Source: Brevundimonas sp.
GTDB lineage: Bacteria > Pseudomonadota > Alphaproteobacteria > Caulobacterales > Caulobacteraceae
Direction of reading: 5' to 3'
NCBI RefSeq assembly: GCF_029945885.1
Contig: NZ_JAQSDK010000002.1
Coordinates: forward strand, 297,114-361,113
DNA length: 64,000 nucleotides
The first letter of the stretch is position 1; the number at the start of each line of letters is the position of its first letter. A program made the position numbers and the translations under genes. The notes under the pieces are model-generated. The model saw only the letters and a program-made list of their open reading frames with translations. It did not search any database and was not told the DNA's origin. This document shows positions 55,687 through 64,000 of this stretch, one piece after another.

Positions 55687-58182
55687 CTACCAACGCCTGT
55701 CGCTTGGTCCATAACCTGAACCGCCGAAAGTGGCGAGGTTTAGGCGCACATAGATACCTTCGGACGGCCCACTGGGTCGAACGCGCGTATTGTCCCGGCG
55801 AAAGCCCAGTTCGAAACGGAAACAATCGTCGTCAAACAGCAGGCCCACCTCCGACCGGGTGATCAGGTCCCGCTCCAGATCAACAATACCGGTCGCGGTC
55901 ACGCCCCAGTTGCCCTGAATGAACTGCTGCACGGCCAGTTGGACAAATTCGTAGTTGCGATTCAGCGATTGCTGGATCGGGGGGCCGGCCGGGTCGAACG
56001 GATTGGGGTAGGGATTCAACTGCCGCAGGGGATCGGATCGATCGACGATATAGGTGAGACTGCCCTGGTTACGCCGACCCCAGCGTCCGTCCATGGTCAG
56101 TTCGGCGCGCCGGATACTGCCGCTGCTGTCGATGGTCGCGTGACCCCAGCCGCGAATCCGGTCCGACGGGGTGAAGCTGCCCTGTACCACCCAGTCCGAT
56201 GATTTCGCGGCCAGGCCGGACGGATCATAGCGTTGCGCCGGAGCGTCGGGCACCGGGGTGAGAAAGGCCGGCTCCTCCTCGAAGCGCAGGCTGCGGCCGA
56301 TGAACAGGCTGGCCTGTCGGCCACCGTCCCAGTTCAGAGTCGCGCGGGTCCCGGCGGTCAGGCGCAGGCCGCCTTCGTAGAGGTCCTGACCGGGAAAGCG
56401 GTCGACACGGAACAGCGAGCTCTCGTCGAGCTCAAGGGTCTGGCTGTCCTCGTTGGGAATGCGCGGATCAAGATCGGTATGGGTGGACAGGGACAACTGG
56501 CCGACGGGCTCGAGGACCAGGTCGGTACCGTCGGCGAACCGACGGATCAGCGGATAGCTGACATCCAGTCCGGCGGTGGCCCGGCTACGGGTGATCGTCG
56601 CGCTGTCGACGCCCATCATGGGGGGCAGGTCGGCGACGGAATAGATGTCCGCACGCACGTCGATAAACGGTTCCCAGCGCAGTCCGGCCGCCGTCGTCAC
56701 GATACGCCGCCACTCGGCCTGGCCGCTGATACGGCGACTGTCGATGCCGGGCAGGCCCAGGGTGGAGCCCGTCGGGATCACATCAGGCCGCAGGACGGGG
56801 CCGCCGACATAGGTGTCGCGAAACAGGGCGACAGCCGAGCCGTGCAGGCGTAGTCGACCGCCGAACATTGGTCCGGCAGGTTCCCATCGGGCGTCGATCA
56901 GGGGCGCGACCAGCGGCAGGCTGTTGTCGCTCTCGAAGATGTTCAGGCCGGGGGCGTCCTGGTTGGCCACGGCCACCCGCAGGCTCTGGAGCGAGAAGGC
57001 GGCGACGGACAGATAGGACCGGTCAGTCTGCCGCTCGGCATAGAGCTGGCTGATCAGGCGACGTTGGTCGCCATAGTACAGGCCGTTGTCCTGATAGGGC
57101 GAGACAACGTCATAGCGGTCGAAAAGCGTCTTGTCCGACGTGCGTTCGGCGGTGAAACCCCAGCGCCAGGGACCGTCAGGGTCGAACCGGCCATGCGCCA
57201 GCAGATAGCTGCGGTGCTCCTCGGCCAGGGGAGCGATCGTGTCGTCGATGCCGTCGCCGTCAATGTCGAAATCGCCGAAATTCTGGGCATAGGTGTAGCC
57301 GCCGCGAGCGATGACGGTGCCGTCGGTGAACCGGCGACGCCACTGGGCGTTCAGCAGGGGCGCGACCCGGGCGTTGATCTGCGGGCTGATCTGCCAGTCC
57401 TCGGACGGCGAAACGACGATCAGATAGGGCTGTTCATAGCTGAGGCCCCGACCGGCGTCATAGTTGATCAGCGGGACCAGGAAACCCGATGCCCGCTCGA
57501 CGGTCGGGTCGGGGTGCGCAAAGACCGGCAGGTAGAAGACCGGGACTCCGCCGACCTTGAACACCGCGTTGCGATACAGAATCGCGCGCAGGGTCTCGTC
57601 CTGGATGACCTGTTCGGCCTGGATCGAGATCGTCGGGGTTCGGGTGCTGCCGTCGGCGTTGCAGACCGGGCAGGGCGTGAAGATCGCGTAGTTGAGTTCG
57701 TTCACGGTTGCGCTGCGGCGCACGGCGGTAGCGGCCATCAGGCTGGCCCCGTTGGTCGTGCGCGTGGCGAAATCGACCGCGATACCGGCCTTGAGGTCGG
57801 AATTGAGTTCCAGCAGGCTGGCGAAGACGACATTGCCGTCGGGATCGACCAACTGGGCATTGCCGGAGGCCGTGGCCAGACCCTGGGCCAGATCATAGGT
57901 CACCGTGTCGGCGCGCAGGGTGTGCTGCTGGAAGCGGGCCATAACCCGGCCACCGGGATAGCTGTCGGCGGTGACGACGTCGCCCTGACGGCCCAGGATG
58001 TCTGCGTCGAAATAGGCGGCCTGAGGTGTCAGCCCGTCGGGACCGGCGACGGCATCCGGTGTGGGGGCCTGGGCCCGGGCAGCGGCAACAGTAACCCAGG
58101 GGCCAAGCAGGATTGCCGCCGTACCGGCGAGAAGCCGGAGGCGCAGGCCTCTCCTGTTCAGGACGCTGCGGTCACGCTGCAT
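55687..58182 (-). CDS. lptD: LPS-assembly protein LptD
   Basis: Outer-membrane beta-barrel that delivers LPS to the surface. 831 residues: signal peptide, an N-terminal jellyroll domain (TLRADTVTYDLAQGLATASG, DPDGNVVFASLLELNSDLKA), a Cys pair in FTPCPVCNADGS (disulfide candidates), then the barrel with many aromatic strands. The barrel ends at GGSGYGPSDRRW. It follows lptG in the same direction by 33 bases. Confidence 0.94.
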   Translation of the reverse strand: MQRDRSVLNRRGLRLRLLAGTAAILLGPWVTVAAARAQAPTPDAVAGPDGLTPQAAYFDADILGRQGDVVTADSYPGGRVMARFQQHTLRADTVTYDLAQGLATASGNAQLVDPDGNVVFASLLELNSDLKAGIAVDFATRTTNGASLMAATAVRRSATVNELNYAIFTPCPVCNADGSTRTPTISIQAEQVIQDETLRAILYRNAVFKVGGVPVFYLPVFAHPDPTVERASGFLVPLINYDAGRGLSYEQPYLIVVSPSEDWQISPQINARVAPLLNAQWRRRFTDGTVIARGGYTYAQNFGDFDIDGDGIDDTIAPLAEEHRSYLLAHGRFDPDGPWRWGFTAERTSDKTLFDRYDVVSPYQDNGLYYGDQRRLISQLYAERQTDRSYLSVAAFSLQSLRVAVANQDAPGLNIFESDNSLPLVAPLIDARWEPAGPMFGGRLRLHGSAVALFRDTYVGGPVLRPDVIPTGSTLGLPGIDSRRISGQAEWRRIVTTAAGLRWEPFIDVRADIYSVADLPPMMGVDSATITRSRATAGLDVSYPLIRRFADGTDLVLEPVGQLSLSTHTDLDPRIPNEDSQTLELDESSLFRVDRFPGQDLYEGGLRLTAGTRATLNWDGGRQASLFIGRSLRFEEEPAFLTPVPDAPAQRYDPSGLAAKSSDWVVQGSFTPSDRIRGWGHATIDSSGSIRRAELTMDGRWGRRNQGSLTYIVDRSDPLRQLNPYPNPFDPAGPPIQQSLNRNYEFVQLAVQQFIQGNWGVTATGIVDLERDLITRSEVGLLFDDDCFRFELGFRRDNTRVRPSGPSEGIYVRLNLATFGGSGYGPSDRRW

Positions 58183-58215
58183 TCGACATTCACTCTGGGG
58201 CGGAAGAGCGCCCGC

Positions 58216-59361
58216 TTAGCCGTCTTCGGTATAGAACAGCAAGGTCAGGGCCGCGAGAGCCGTCAGGATTGGCGGCAACCATGCGGCGACAAAGGGGGGG
58301 ATTACCTCGGCTGAACCGAAGGCGGCCGCGGACTGGTTGAGGAAGAAGAAGCCGAATCCCAGAACCACCGCTGCGGCGCTCATCCGCGCCAGATCGCCCA
58401 GCCGCATCAACCGCAAGGAAAAGGCGGCGGCCAGGATCGACATGGCGGCGAACATCAGCGGGGTCGCCAGCAGTTGCTGCAGCCGCAACCGGTAGGCCGT
58501 GGACGAGAAGCCTGCCGCCTCGACCCGGCGGATCTGGGCGGGCAGGGACCAGAAAGGCGTCGAGATCGGACGGGCGAACCGTTCGAAGGCCTCTTCGTCG
58601 GCCAGGCTGGAGGGCAGGTCGAGCGTGGCGTAGGGCACGGCGCGTTGCCCGGTCTGGGCCCCGATCGCATCCACCAGCCGCCACCGGCCGGCACTGAGGC
58701 TGGCCGAGGCCGCATCGAGACGCTCGGTGAAGATCCGGCGACCCTCGGGGTCGGTGGAATAGATGAAGAAGGTCACGCCCAGCAGTCGGGCATTGGCCCG
58801 GTCCTGGCGTTCGGCCCGAATCACGACCTGGCGCTGTCCCTCGCCCTCGCGCAGCCACACGACCCCCGAGCTGTCGGCCCCCGCTGCAGAACTGCTCAGA
58901 CGCGCGCGCTCGCGCTGGAACAGGCCGTCCGCGGAGGCGGTCGCCGGGCCCAGGGCTGTCACGGTGATGATTCCAAGCAGGAAGGCCGCCCCGGCGGCCG
59001 GAAGCACGAAACGCCAGGCCGAAACCCCGGCGGCCCGCATGGCGATGAGTTCGCTGCGACGGTTCAGGCCAATATAGGCGGCCAGGGTGCCGAACAGGAA
59101 GACGAACGGCAGCAGCTGGATGATGACTGCCGGAGACTTGAGCAGCATCAGCCCGAGGATCCGCAGCGCCGACAGGTCGACGTCCGATCCGACACCGCGG
59201 GAAATCTCGACGAAATCGATCAGCATGACGAGGGCGGAAATCACCGCCAGGGCCATGCCGAGGGCCCGGATCTGCTGCACCAGAACATAACGTTCAATGC
59301 CGCCGAGCCGCAGGCGGCTGACGGGCAGGGCGACGACCCTGGAAAGGGCGGGAGCGATCAT
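58216..59361 (-). CDS. lptG: LPS export ABC permease LptG
   Basis: Inner-membrane half-permease of the LptBFG transporter. 381 residues with six hydrophobic segments in the LptF/G arrangement: three N-terminal, a large periplasmic domain (about 115-275), three C-terminal (LLATPLMFAAMSILAAAFSL onwards). GLNRRSELIAMRAAGVSAWR is the coupling helix for LptB. Its start overlaps the lptF stop by 4 bases. Confidence 0.93.
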   Translation of the reverse strand: MIAPALSRVVALPVSRLRLGGIERYVLVQQIRALGMALAVISALVMLIDFVEISRGVGSDVDLSALRILGLMLLKSPAVIIQLLPFVFLFGTLAAYIGLNRRSELIAMRAAGVSAWRFVLPAAGAAFLLGIITVTALGPATASADGLFQRERARLSSSAAGADSSGVVWLREGEGQRQVVIRAERQDRANARLLGVTFFIYSTDPEGRRIFTERLDAASASLSAGRWRLVDAIGAQTGQRAVPYATLDLPSSLADEEAFERFARPISTPFWSLPAQIRRVEAAGFSSTAYRLRLQQLLATPLMFAAMSILAAAFSLRLMRLGDLARMSAAAVVLGFGFFFLNQSAAAFGSAEVIPPFVAAWLPPILTALAALTLLFYTEDG

Positions 59362-60494
59362 GCGAATCGGGCCTTCAGCCGCTGAAAGGCTGGCCAGTTG
59401 CCGGGACGGTGCGGTTTAAGGGTCATGAAGATCAGCCGGAGCGCCACGATCGTGGCGGCGGCGGGCAGCGCGTACTGGAGCAGGTTGAGCCAGCTGTTCC
59501 AGACGCTGGCGGCCACCACGACATAGCCGAGCACACGCACGATGAGGAAGGCGGCGGCGGCCTTGCCGATCCGGGCCCCATAGCCGGTGCGGCTGAAGGC
59601 ACCGCCCATGATCGCCGCCAGGGCCATGGCCATCGCGGTCAGGGCATACAGGGGGGATGACAGGCGGGAATGCGCCTCGGCCAGCAGTTCCCCGCGTGTG
59701 CCGACCCGTTCGAGCACCGCCGGGGACGGGTTGAACAGCTGTCCGATCCAGAGGTCGGAGGGTTTGTAGCGAACCTTCTCGTCGGTGGTGGTGAACGGTG
59801 ACAGGTCGAACGGCAGGCTGTCGAACGACAGTTGGTTCAGCACGCCCTTTGAGGAATACTCCTGCATGGTCCCGTACTTCAGCAGCAGGGTCGGCGCGCC
59901 ATCGACGCTGTGACCGAACCGGGCCTCATTGGCGTCCCAGGTCCGCACGGCCTTGCCGTTGTCCAGATAGACGAACAGGTTCTTCATCAGGCCGTTCTGT
60001 TCGATCTGCTGCACATAGACTGTCAGCCCGCCGGGCCCCTGGACGAAGCGGCCTTCCTCGACCAGCAGGGCGGCGAGGTCGGTGCGAATGGCGAAGGCCT
60101 CCGCCCGCGCCTGACGCTGGGCGGCCGGCTGCAGGACGAGGGTGGTCAACAGCGACATCGCGGCGACGATCGCGGCCAGCAGCAGCGCAGGCTGGATCAC
60201 GGCCCAACGCGTGACGCCGCTGGCGAAGGCGGCGGTCAACTCCTGTTCGCGTTGCAGACGGGTCAGGGAAATCAGGGCCCCCACAAACAGACCGATCGGC
60301 AGGATCACCGCCAACAGCTGCGGCACGGCCAGCAGGGTCAGCTTGACCATGACCCAGACGCTTTGGCCGCGTTCGACGATGATCTCCAGCTGATCCAGGC
60401 TTTGGCTCAGAATGCCGATACCGACCAAGGCGGCGCACGCTGCCGCGACGGGCAGGGCGATCTGGCGAAAGAAATAGCGTTGAATGAGGGTCAT
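59358..60494 (-). CDS. lptF: LPS export ABC permease LptF
   Basis: Partner half-permease of LptG. 378 residues, same topology: MTLIQRYFFRQIALPVAAAC, periplasmic domain with VYVQQIEQNGLMKNLFVYLD, and the last three segments. RLQREQELTAAFASGVTRWA is the coupling helix. It is the first gene of the minus-strand LPS block. It is divergent from pepA, with a 140-bp gap. Confidence 0.93.
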   Translation of the reverse strand: MTLIQRYFFRQIALPVAAACAALVGIGILSQSLDQLEIIVERGQSVWVMVKLTLLAVPQLLAVILPIGLFVGALISLTRLQREQELTAAFASGVTRWAVIQPALLLAAIVAAMSLLTTLVLQPAAQRQARAEAFAIRTDLAALLVEEGRFVQGPGGLTVYVQQIEQNGLMKNLFVYLDNGKAVRTWDANEARFGHSVDGAPTLLLKYGTMQEYSSKGVLNQLSFDSLPFDLSPFTTTDEKVRYKPSDLWIGQLFNPSPAVLERVGTRGELLAEAHSRLSSPLYALTAMAMALAAIMGGAFSRTGYGARIGKAAAAFLIVRVLGYVVVAASVWNSWLNLLQYALPAAATIVALRLIFMTLKPHRPGNWPAFQRLKARFA

Positions 60495-60634
60495 GACGGA
60501 AAAAAATCGCCCGGTTGCAGGCGAGCCAAAGAGAGACTCTAATACACACCGACGCGCGTCCGGGACAACCGGTCGCGTCTGCCCAGTTGCCTGTAATCAA
60601 GACCGGGGCCAATCGCTCCGGCTGGAGTAAATCA

Positions 60635-62110
60635 ATGAAGGTCGAGTTTGTCTCGGCGGCCGGTGCCGCGGAAATTCTGGTTGTTCTCGTCAATGAGGGG
60701 CGTGCCCTTGCCGGGGCAGGCGCAGATTACGACAAGGCCGCCGGAGGTGCCCTGACGCGGGCGATGACCTCGAGCCGTTTCACCGGCAAGACCGACAGCA
60801 CCCTGACCGTGAGCGCGCCGGCCGGTGTCGACGCGGGTGCGGTGATCCTCAGCGGCCTGGGCGACGCCGCCAAGCTGAACGACAAGGCGATCGAATCCGC
60901 CGCCGGCTCGGCCTACCATGCCGCCAAATTGTCCGGTTCGACCGTGCTGACGGTCGACGCTACCGGGCTGTCGCCCGAGCAGGCTGCCCGTATCGGCTTC
61001 GCGACCCGTCTGGCTGCCTACCGGTTTGACAAATATCTGACCAAGCAGAAGCCCGAGAAAATTCCGTCGCTCACCACGATCCGGATCGTCTGCGCCGACG
61101 GCAAGGCCGCAGAGGCCGCCTTCACCCCGATGTCGGCCGTGGCCGATGGCGTGATCTTCGCCCGCGACCTCGTCGCCGAGCCGGCCAACGTCCTATATCC
61201 GGTCGAGTTCGCGCGCCGGGTCAAGGCGCTGGAGTCACTGGGCCTCGAGGTCGAGGTTCTGGGCGAGGCCGAGCTTGAGAAACTGGGCATGCGCACCCTG
61301 CTTGGGGTCGGCCAGGGCAGCCGTCGTGACAGCCAGGTGGCGATCATGAAATGGAACGGCGGCAAGGCCGGCGACCAGCCGATCGCCTTCGTCGGCAAGG
61401 GCGTGACCTTCGACACCGGCGGCATCTCCATCAAGCCGGCTGACGGCATGGAAGACATGAAGTGGGACATGGGCGGCGCGGCGGCCGTGTCCGGACTGAT
61501 GCACGCGCTGGCGGGCCGCAAGGCCAGGGTCAACGCCGTCGGCATCATCGGCCTGGTCGAAAACATGCCGGACGGCGACGCCCAGCGTCCGGGTGACGTG
61601 GTCATCTCGATGTCAGGCCAGTCGGTCGAGGTCATCAACACCGACGCTGAGGGCCGCCTCGTTCTGGCTGACTGCCTCTGGTACACCCAGGAGCGGTTCA
61701 AGCCGAAATTCATGATCGATCTGGCGACCCTGACCGGGGCGATCATCGTCTCCCTTGGCAAGGACTACGCCGGTGTGTTCTCGAACTCGGATGCGGTCGC
61801 CAACCCCGTCATCGCCGCCGGCAACAAGGTGGACGAGAATTTCTGGCGCCTGCCGCTGCCGGCGCAGTACGAAAAGCACATCGACAGCCCGATCGCCGAT
61901 GTGAAGAACACCGGTAACGGTCGCGCGGGGGGCTCGATCACCGCCGCCCTGTTCCTGCAGCGCTTCGTCAATGACACGCCGTGGGCGCACCTGGACATCG
62001 CCGCCGTGGCCTGGGCTGAAAAGTCGACGCGGGCCATCGTGCCGGACGGTGCCGTGGGCTTCGGTGTGCGGACGCTCGACCGGATGGTCGCTGACACCTA
62101 CGAGAGCTGA
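60635..62110 (+). CDS. pepA: Leucyl aminopeptidase (M17)
   Basis: Zinc aminopeptidase; PepA also binds DNA in E. coli. 491 residues; catalytic domain with KGVTFDTGGISIKPADGMED (metal Lys, Asp) and the signature NTDAEGRLVLAD, with an Arg in the same loop. I chose the ATG at 60635, with GGAG 7 bases upstream. holC follows by 16 bases, the common pepA-holC arrangement. Confidence 0.95.
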   Translation: MKVEFVSAAGAAEILVVLVNEGRALAGAGADYDKAAGGALTRAMTSSRFTGKTDSTLTVSAPAGVDAGAVILSGLGDAAKLNDKAIESAAGSAYHAAKLSGSTVLTVDATGLSPEQAARIGFATRLAAYRFDKYLTKQKPEKIPSLTTIRIVCADGKAAEAAFTPMSAVADGVIFARDLVAEPANVLYPVEFARRVKALESLGLEVEVLGEAELEKLGMRTLLGVGQGSRRDSQVAIMKWNGGKAGDQPIAFVGKGVTFDTGGISIKPADGMEDMKWDMGGAAAVSGLMHALAGRKARVNAVGIIGLVENMPDGDAQRPGDVVISMSGQSVEVINTDAEGRLVLADCLWYTQERFKPKFMIDLATLTGAIIVSLGKDYAGVFSNSDAVANPVIAAGNKVDENFWRLPLPAQYEKHIDSPIADVKNTGNGRAGGSITAALFLQRFVNDTPWAHLDIAAVAWAEKSTRAIVPDGAVGFGVRTLDRMVADTYES

Positions 62111-62126
62111 AGCCCGGACAAAGCAG

Positions 62127-62576
62127 ATGTGTGAGTTCTGGTTCTATCATCTCGAGCGGTCGACGCTCGAGCAGGTCTTGCCGGGATTGCTGGAAAAGAC
62201 GCGCGAGCGGGGCTGGAAGGCCCTGGTTCGCGTGTCTGATCCCGCGCAGCTGGAGGCGCTGGACGAGCATCTGTGGACCTGGCGGGATGACAGCTTCCTG
62301 GCCCACGGCCGCGCGTCCGAGCCGAATGCGGAGCGTCAGCCGATTCTTCTCAGCGAATCGGGTGAGAACCTCAACGCCGCTCAGGCGCTGTTCATGGTCG
62401 ATGGCGCTGAAATCGGTGTCACGGATGGATTGGAACGATGCTTCATCATCTTCGACGGACAGAACGACCAGGCACTGACCGGGTCACGCGAGCGCTGGAA
62501 GGCGCTGAAGGCCAGGGGCGAGACCCTGGCCTACTGGAAACAGTCTCCCGAGGGGCGCTGGGAAAAGGCGGCCTGA
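62127..62576 (+). CDS. holC: DNA polymerase III chi subunit
   Basis: Part of the clamp-loader; links SSB to the replisome. 149 residues, with EFWFYHLERSTLEQVLPGLL, HLWTWRDDSFLAHGRAS and PILLSESGENLNAAQALFMV, which match HolC. Usual position after pepA. A lipoprotein gene follows directly. Confidence 0.93.
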   Translation: MCEFWFYHLERSTLEQVLPGLLEKTRERGWKALVRVSDPAQLEALDEHLWTWRDDSFLAHGRASEPNAERQPILLSESGENLNAAQALFMVDGAEIGVTDGLERCFIIFDGQNDQALTGSRERWKALKARGETLAYWKQSPEGRWEKAA

Positions 62577-62893
62577 TCGTCCTGTTGGCCCTGGCCGGTT
62601 GCTCTTCAACCCCGGTGTCAAACCAGTCCGGTCCCCGAACCGTGGAAATCGCCCAACGCAGTCCGCCGGTCGGATCGCATATGCCCGACGATTCCACCCG
62701 CGACCTCTGCCATGCGGGCGAGCTGCAGTGGCTGGTGGGCAGGTCGCGGACCGAAATCCCGGTGCCGGTCGATGTGATCAACCGGCGTGTCGTCTGCACG
62801 ACCTGTCCCGTCACCCAAGATTATTCACCCTACCGGTTGAACATTTTCTACAATTCGGAAACCAGCCTCGTCGAACAGGTGCGCTGTGGCTAG
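62573..62893 (+). CDS. I78-inhibitor-like lipoprotein, copy 1
   Basis: The mature part resembles peptidase inhibitor I78: a Cys (DLCHAGELQWLVGRSR), the core VTQDYSPYRLNIFYNSETSL and the terminal VRCG. Before it is a lipobox LALAGCSSTP. Unlike normal I78 proteins, VCTTCPVTQDY adds a CTTC pair. The start is uncertain: no ATG is well placed (an ATG at 62438 would overlap holC by 139 bases), so I begin at the CTG at 62573, four bases overlapping the holC stop. The following copy overlaps its end by 8 bases. Confidence 0.7.
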   Translation: MIVLLALAGCSSTPVSNQSGPRTVEIAQRSPPVGSHMPDDSTRDLCHAGELQWLVGRSRTEIPVPVDVINRRVVCTTCPVTQDYSPYRLNIFYNSETSLVEQVRCG

Positions 62894-63191
62894 GCGTTCG
62901 GCGTTTGCGGTGACGCTGGGTCTGCCCGGATTGCTGGCCGGGGTCGCCGTCGGTCTGGCGGCAGGGTGCGCGCCGCTTCCCGTCGCTGACGTGCCGCCCC
63001 CGCAGCGCTGTGAAGCCGCGACGTCTCAGTCGTTGATCGGCAGCCATGTCGGGGCTGTGACCTTCCCGCGGGATGCCAATGTCCGACTGGTCTGCACCAC
63101 CTGCGCCGCGACGATGGACTATGATCCCGACCGACTGAACCTGCGCTTCGATGAGGCGACCGGCATCATCAAGTCGGTCGACTGCGGCTGA
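62886..63191 (+). CDS. I78-inhibitor-like exported protein, copy 2
   Basis: A 101-residue protein: signal peptide (GLPGLLAGVAVGLAAGCAPL, a possible lipobox at AAGC), then the I78 pattern: CEAATSQSLIGSHVGAVTFP, VRLVCTTCAATMDYDPDRLN, and KSVDCG at the end. Again VCTTC adds a Cys pair. It is a tandem paralogue of copy 1, about 45% alike in the core by eye. GTG start at 62886. I78 members inhibit serine proteases; a periplasmic shield is plausible, not shown. Confidence 0.78.
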   Translation: MARRSAFAVTLGLPGLLAGVAVGLAAGCAPLPVADVPPPQRCEAATSQSLIGSHVGAVTFPRDANVRLVCTTCAATMDYDPDRLNLRFDEATGIIKSVDCG

Positions 63192-63223
63192 CCGTCAGCC
63201 CCGGGTCTCCGGAAGGTGTTGCC

Positions 63224-64000
63224 TCAGGAGACCTCGGCCAGGGCTTCCTCGGCAGAAACCCACGCCTGTTCCGCCGTGTCCAGATCCGCCTGGGTCTTGC
63301 CGCGTGCCCGGGTCAGGCCTTCCAGAGCCTTGGGATTGTTGACGGCGGCATTGGCCAGGTCATCGTCGATCCGGGCGATCTCGGCGGTCAGCGCGGCCAT
63401 CCGTTCCTCGGCCTTCTTGACCGCATGGCGCAGGGTCGAGGGTGAGGGGCCGGACTTCTTGTTGTTTTTCTTGTTCTTGTTGCCCCCACCGCCGCTGGCG
63501 ACAGCGGTCTCGTCCTTGACCTGGGTCGGGCGAACCGAGGCCTGTTTGGCCCGGTCGAGAACGAATTTGGCATAGTCATCCATGTCGCCGTCATAGGGTT
63601 TGACGGTGCCGTCCGCGGCCAGCCACAGCCGGTCGGCGACCAGCTCCATCAGCGAGCGGTCGTGGGTGATCAGGATCACCGCGCCATTGTACTGGTTCAG
63701 CGCGTCCAGCAGGGCGCGCCGGCTGTCGATGTCGAGGTGGTTGGTCGGTTCATCGAGGATCAGGACGTGCGGGGCGTCCATGGCCACCATGTTCAGCAAC
63801 AGGCGCGCGCGCTCGCCGCCGGACAGACTGTCGACGGTGGTCTCCTGCTTTTCGTAGCCGAGACCGAACTGGGCCAGTTTCGAACGCCGGCTGCTCTCGG
63901 TCGAGTCCGGCATGGCCCGGCGGATGATTTCCAGCGGCGTGTCAGTCGGGTCCATGGCCTCGATCTGGTGCTGGTGGAACCAGCCCACCCGCATCTTGCG
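63224..64000 (-). CDS. ABC-F family ATPase (N-terminus beyond the window)
   Basis: C-terminal part of an ABC-F protein (YheS/Uup type), which act on ribosomes rather than in transport. The second ATPase cassette has SLSGGERARLLLNMVAMDAP (signature), VLILDEPTNHLDIDSRRALL (Walker B) and ILITHDRSLMELVADRLW. It ends with a coiled-coil tail (KKAEERMAALTAEIARIDDD). The linker before the tail is Gly/Asn/Lys-rich (GGGGNKNKKNNKKSG), encoded by a T/G-rich low-complexity stretch. The first cassette lies beyond base 64000. Confidence 0.88.
   Translation of the reverse strand, partial: RKMRVGWFHQHQIEAMDPTDTPLEIIRRAMPDSTESSRRSKLAQFGLGYEKQETTVDSLSGGERARLLLNMVAMDAPHVLILDEPTNHLDIDSRRALLDALNQYNGAVILITHDRSLMELVADRLWLAADGTVKPYDGDMDDYAKFVLDRAKQASVRPTQVKDETAVASGGGGNKNKKNNKKSGPSPSTLRHAVKKAEERMAALTAEIARIDDDLANAAVNNPKALEGLTRARGKTQADLDTAEQAWVSAEEALAEVS

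Overview
The window looks like chromosomal core DNA of a high-GC alphaproteobacterium of the Caulobacterales, most likely Brevundimonas or a close relative. This rests on the very high G+C at third codon positions, alphaproteobacterial small families (DUF3126, DUF6249), a long LigA and a C-terminally extended Der, and the local gene orders. The assignment is by pattern, not by a search. About 70 genes are tightly packed on both strands. I saw no rRNA, tRNA, CRISPR array, prophage or intact insertion sequence.

Layout. 1-4.2 kb: a DUF4173-type membrane protein with an OmpR-type regulator and a histidine kinase (cut by the left edge), then a nitroreductase. 4.2-11 kb: Nudix hydrolase, cysE, DUF3126, a Lys/Ala/Pro-rich histone-H1-like protein, prmA, a coiled-coil membrane protein, aminopeptidase P and an aldo/keto reductase. 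11-17.7 kb: ligA, an M28 peptidase lipoprotein, an isoprenylcysteine-methyltransferase-like protein, a lipoprotein, a cyclophilin, rlmE and a double DUF2061 protein. 17.8-23.4 kb: a coupled purine/RNA-modification run, guaB-MAPEG-rsmB-nucleosidase-guaA. 23.5-28.1 kb: a PAS/HWE kinase, an ArsC-like protein, and two tandem paralogous cassettes of membrane protein, ECF sigma factor and putative anti-sigma factor.

28.3-32.7 kb: yfgM-like, bamB, der (the E. coli order) and an LprI-like gene. 32.7-41.7 kb, minus strand: SDR, purF, cvpA, radA, alr, dnaB, and the rplI-rpsR-rpsF ribosomal operon with its terminator. 41.9-48.6 kb: fatty-acid and envelope genes fabD, fabG, acpP, fabF, mltG, yicC and gmk. 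48.6-52.4 kb: an accessory patch with palindromic repeats, an HTH gene that has absorbed a repeat, an AT-richer orphan gene, an aminotransferase and an NAD(P)-binding protein. 52.3-60.5 kb, minus strand: the outer-membrane assembly block lptF-lptG-lptD-surA-pdxA-ksgA. 60.6-64 kb: pepA-holC, two tandem I78-type protease-inhibitor-like lipoproteins and an ABC-F ATPase cut by the right edge.

The most interesting observations are the duplicated DUF6249/ECF-sigma/anti-sigma cassette, the tandem I78-like proteins with an extra CTTC motif, a 175-bp palindrome carried in frame inside a coding sequence, an Ala replacing the G4 Asn in the second GTPase domain of Der, and a hairpin covering the ribosome binding site of the aldo/keto reductase gene.
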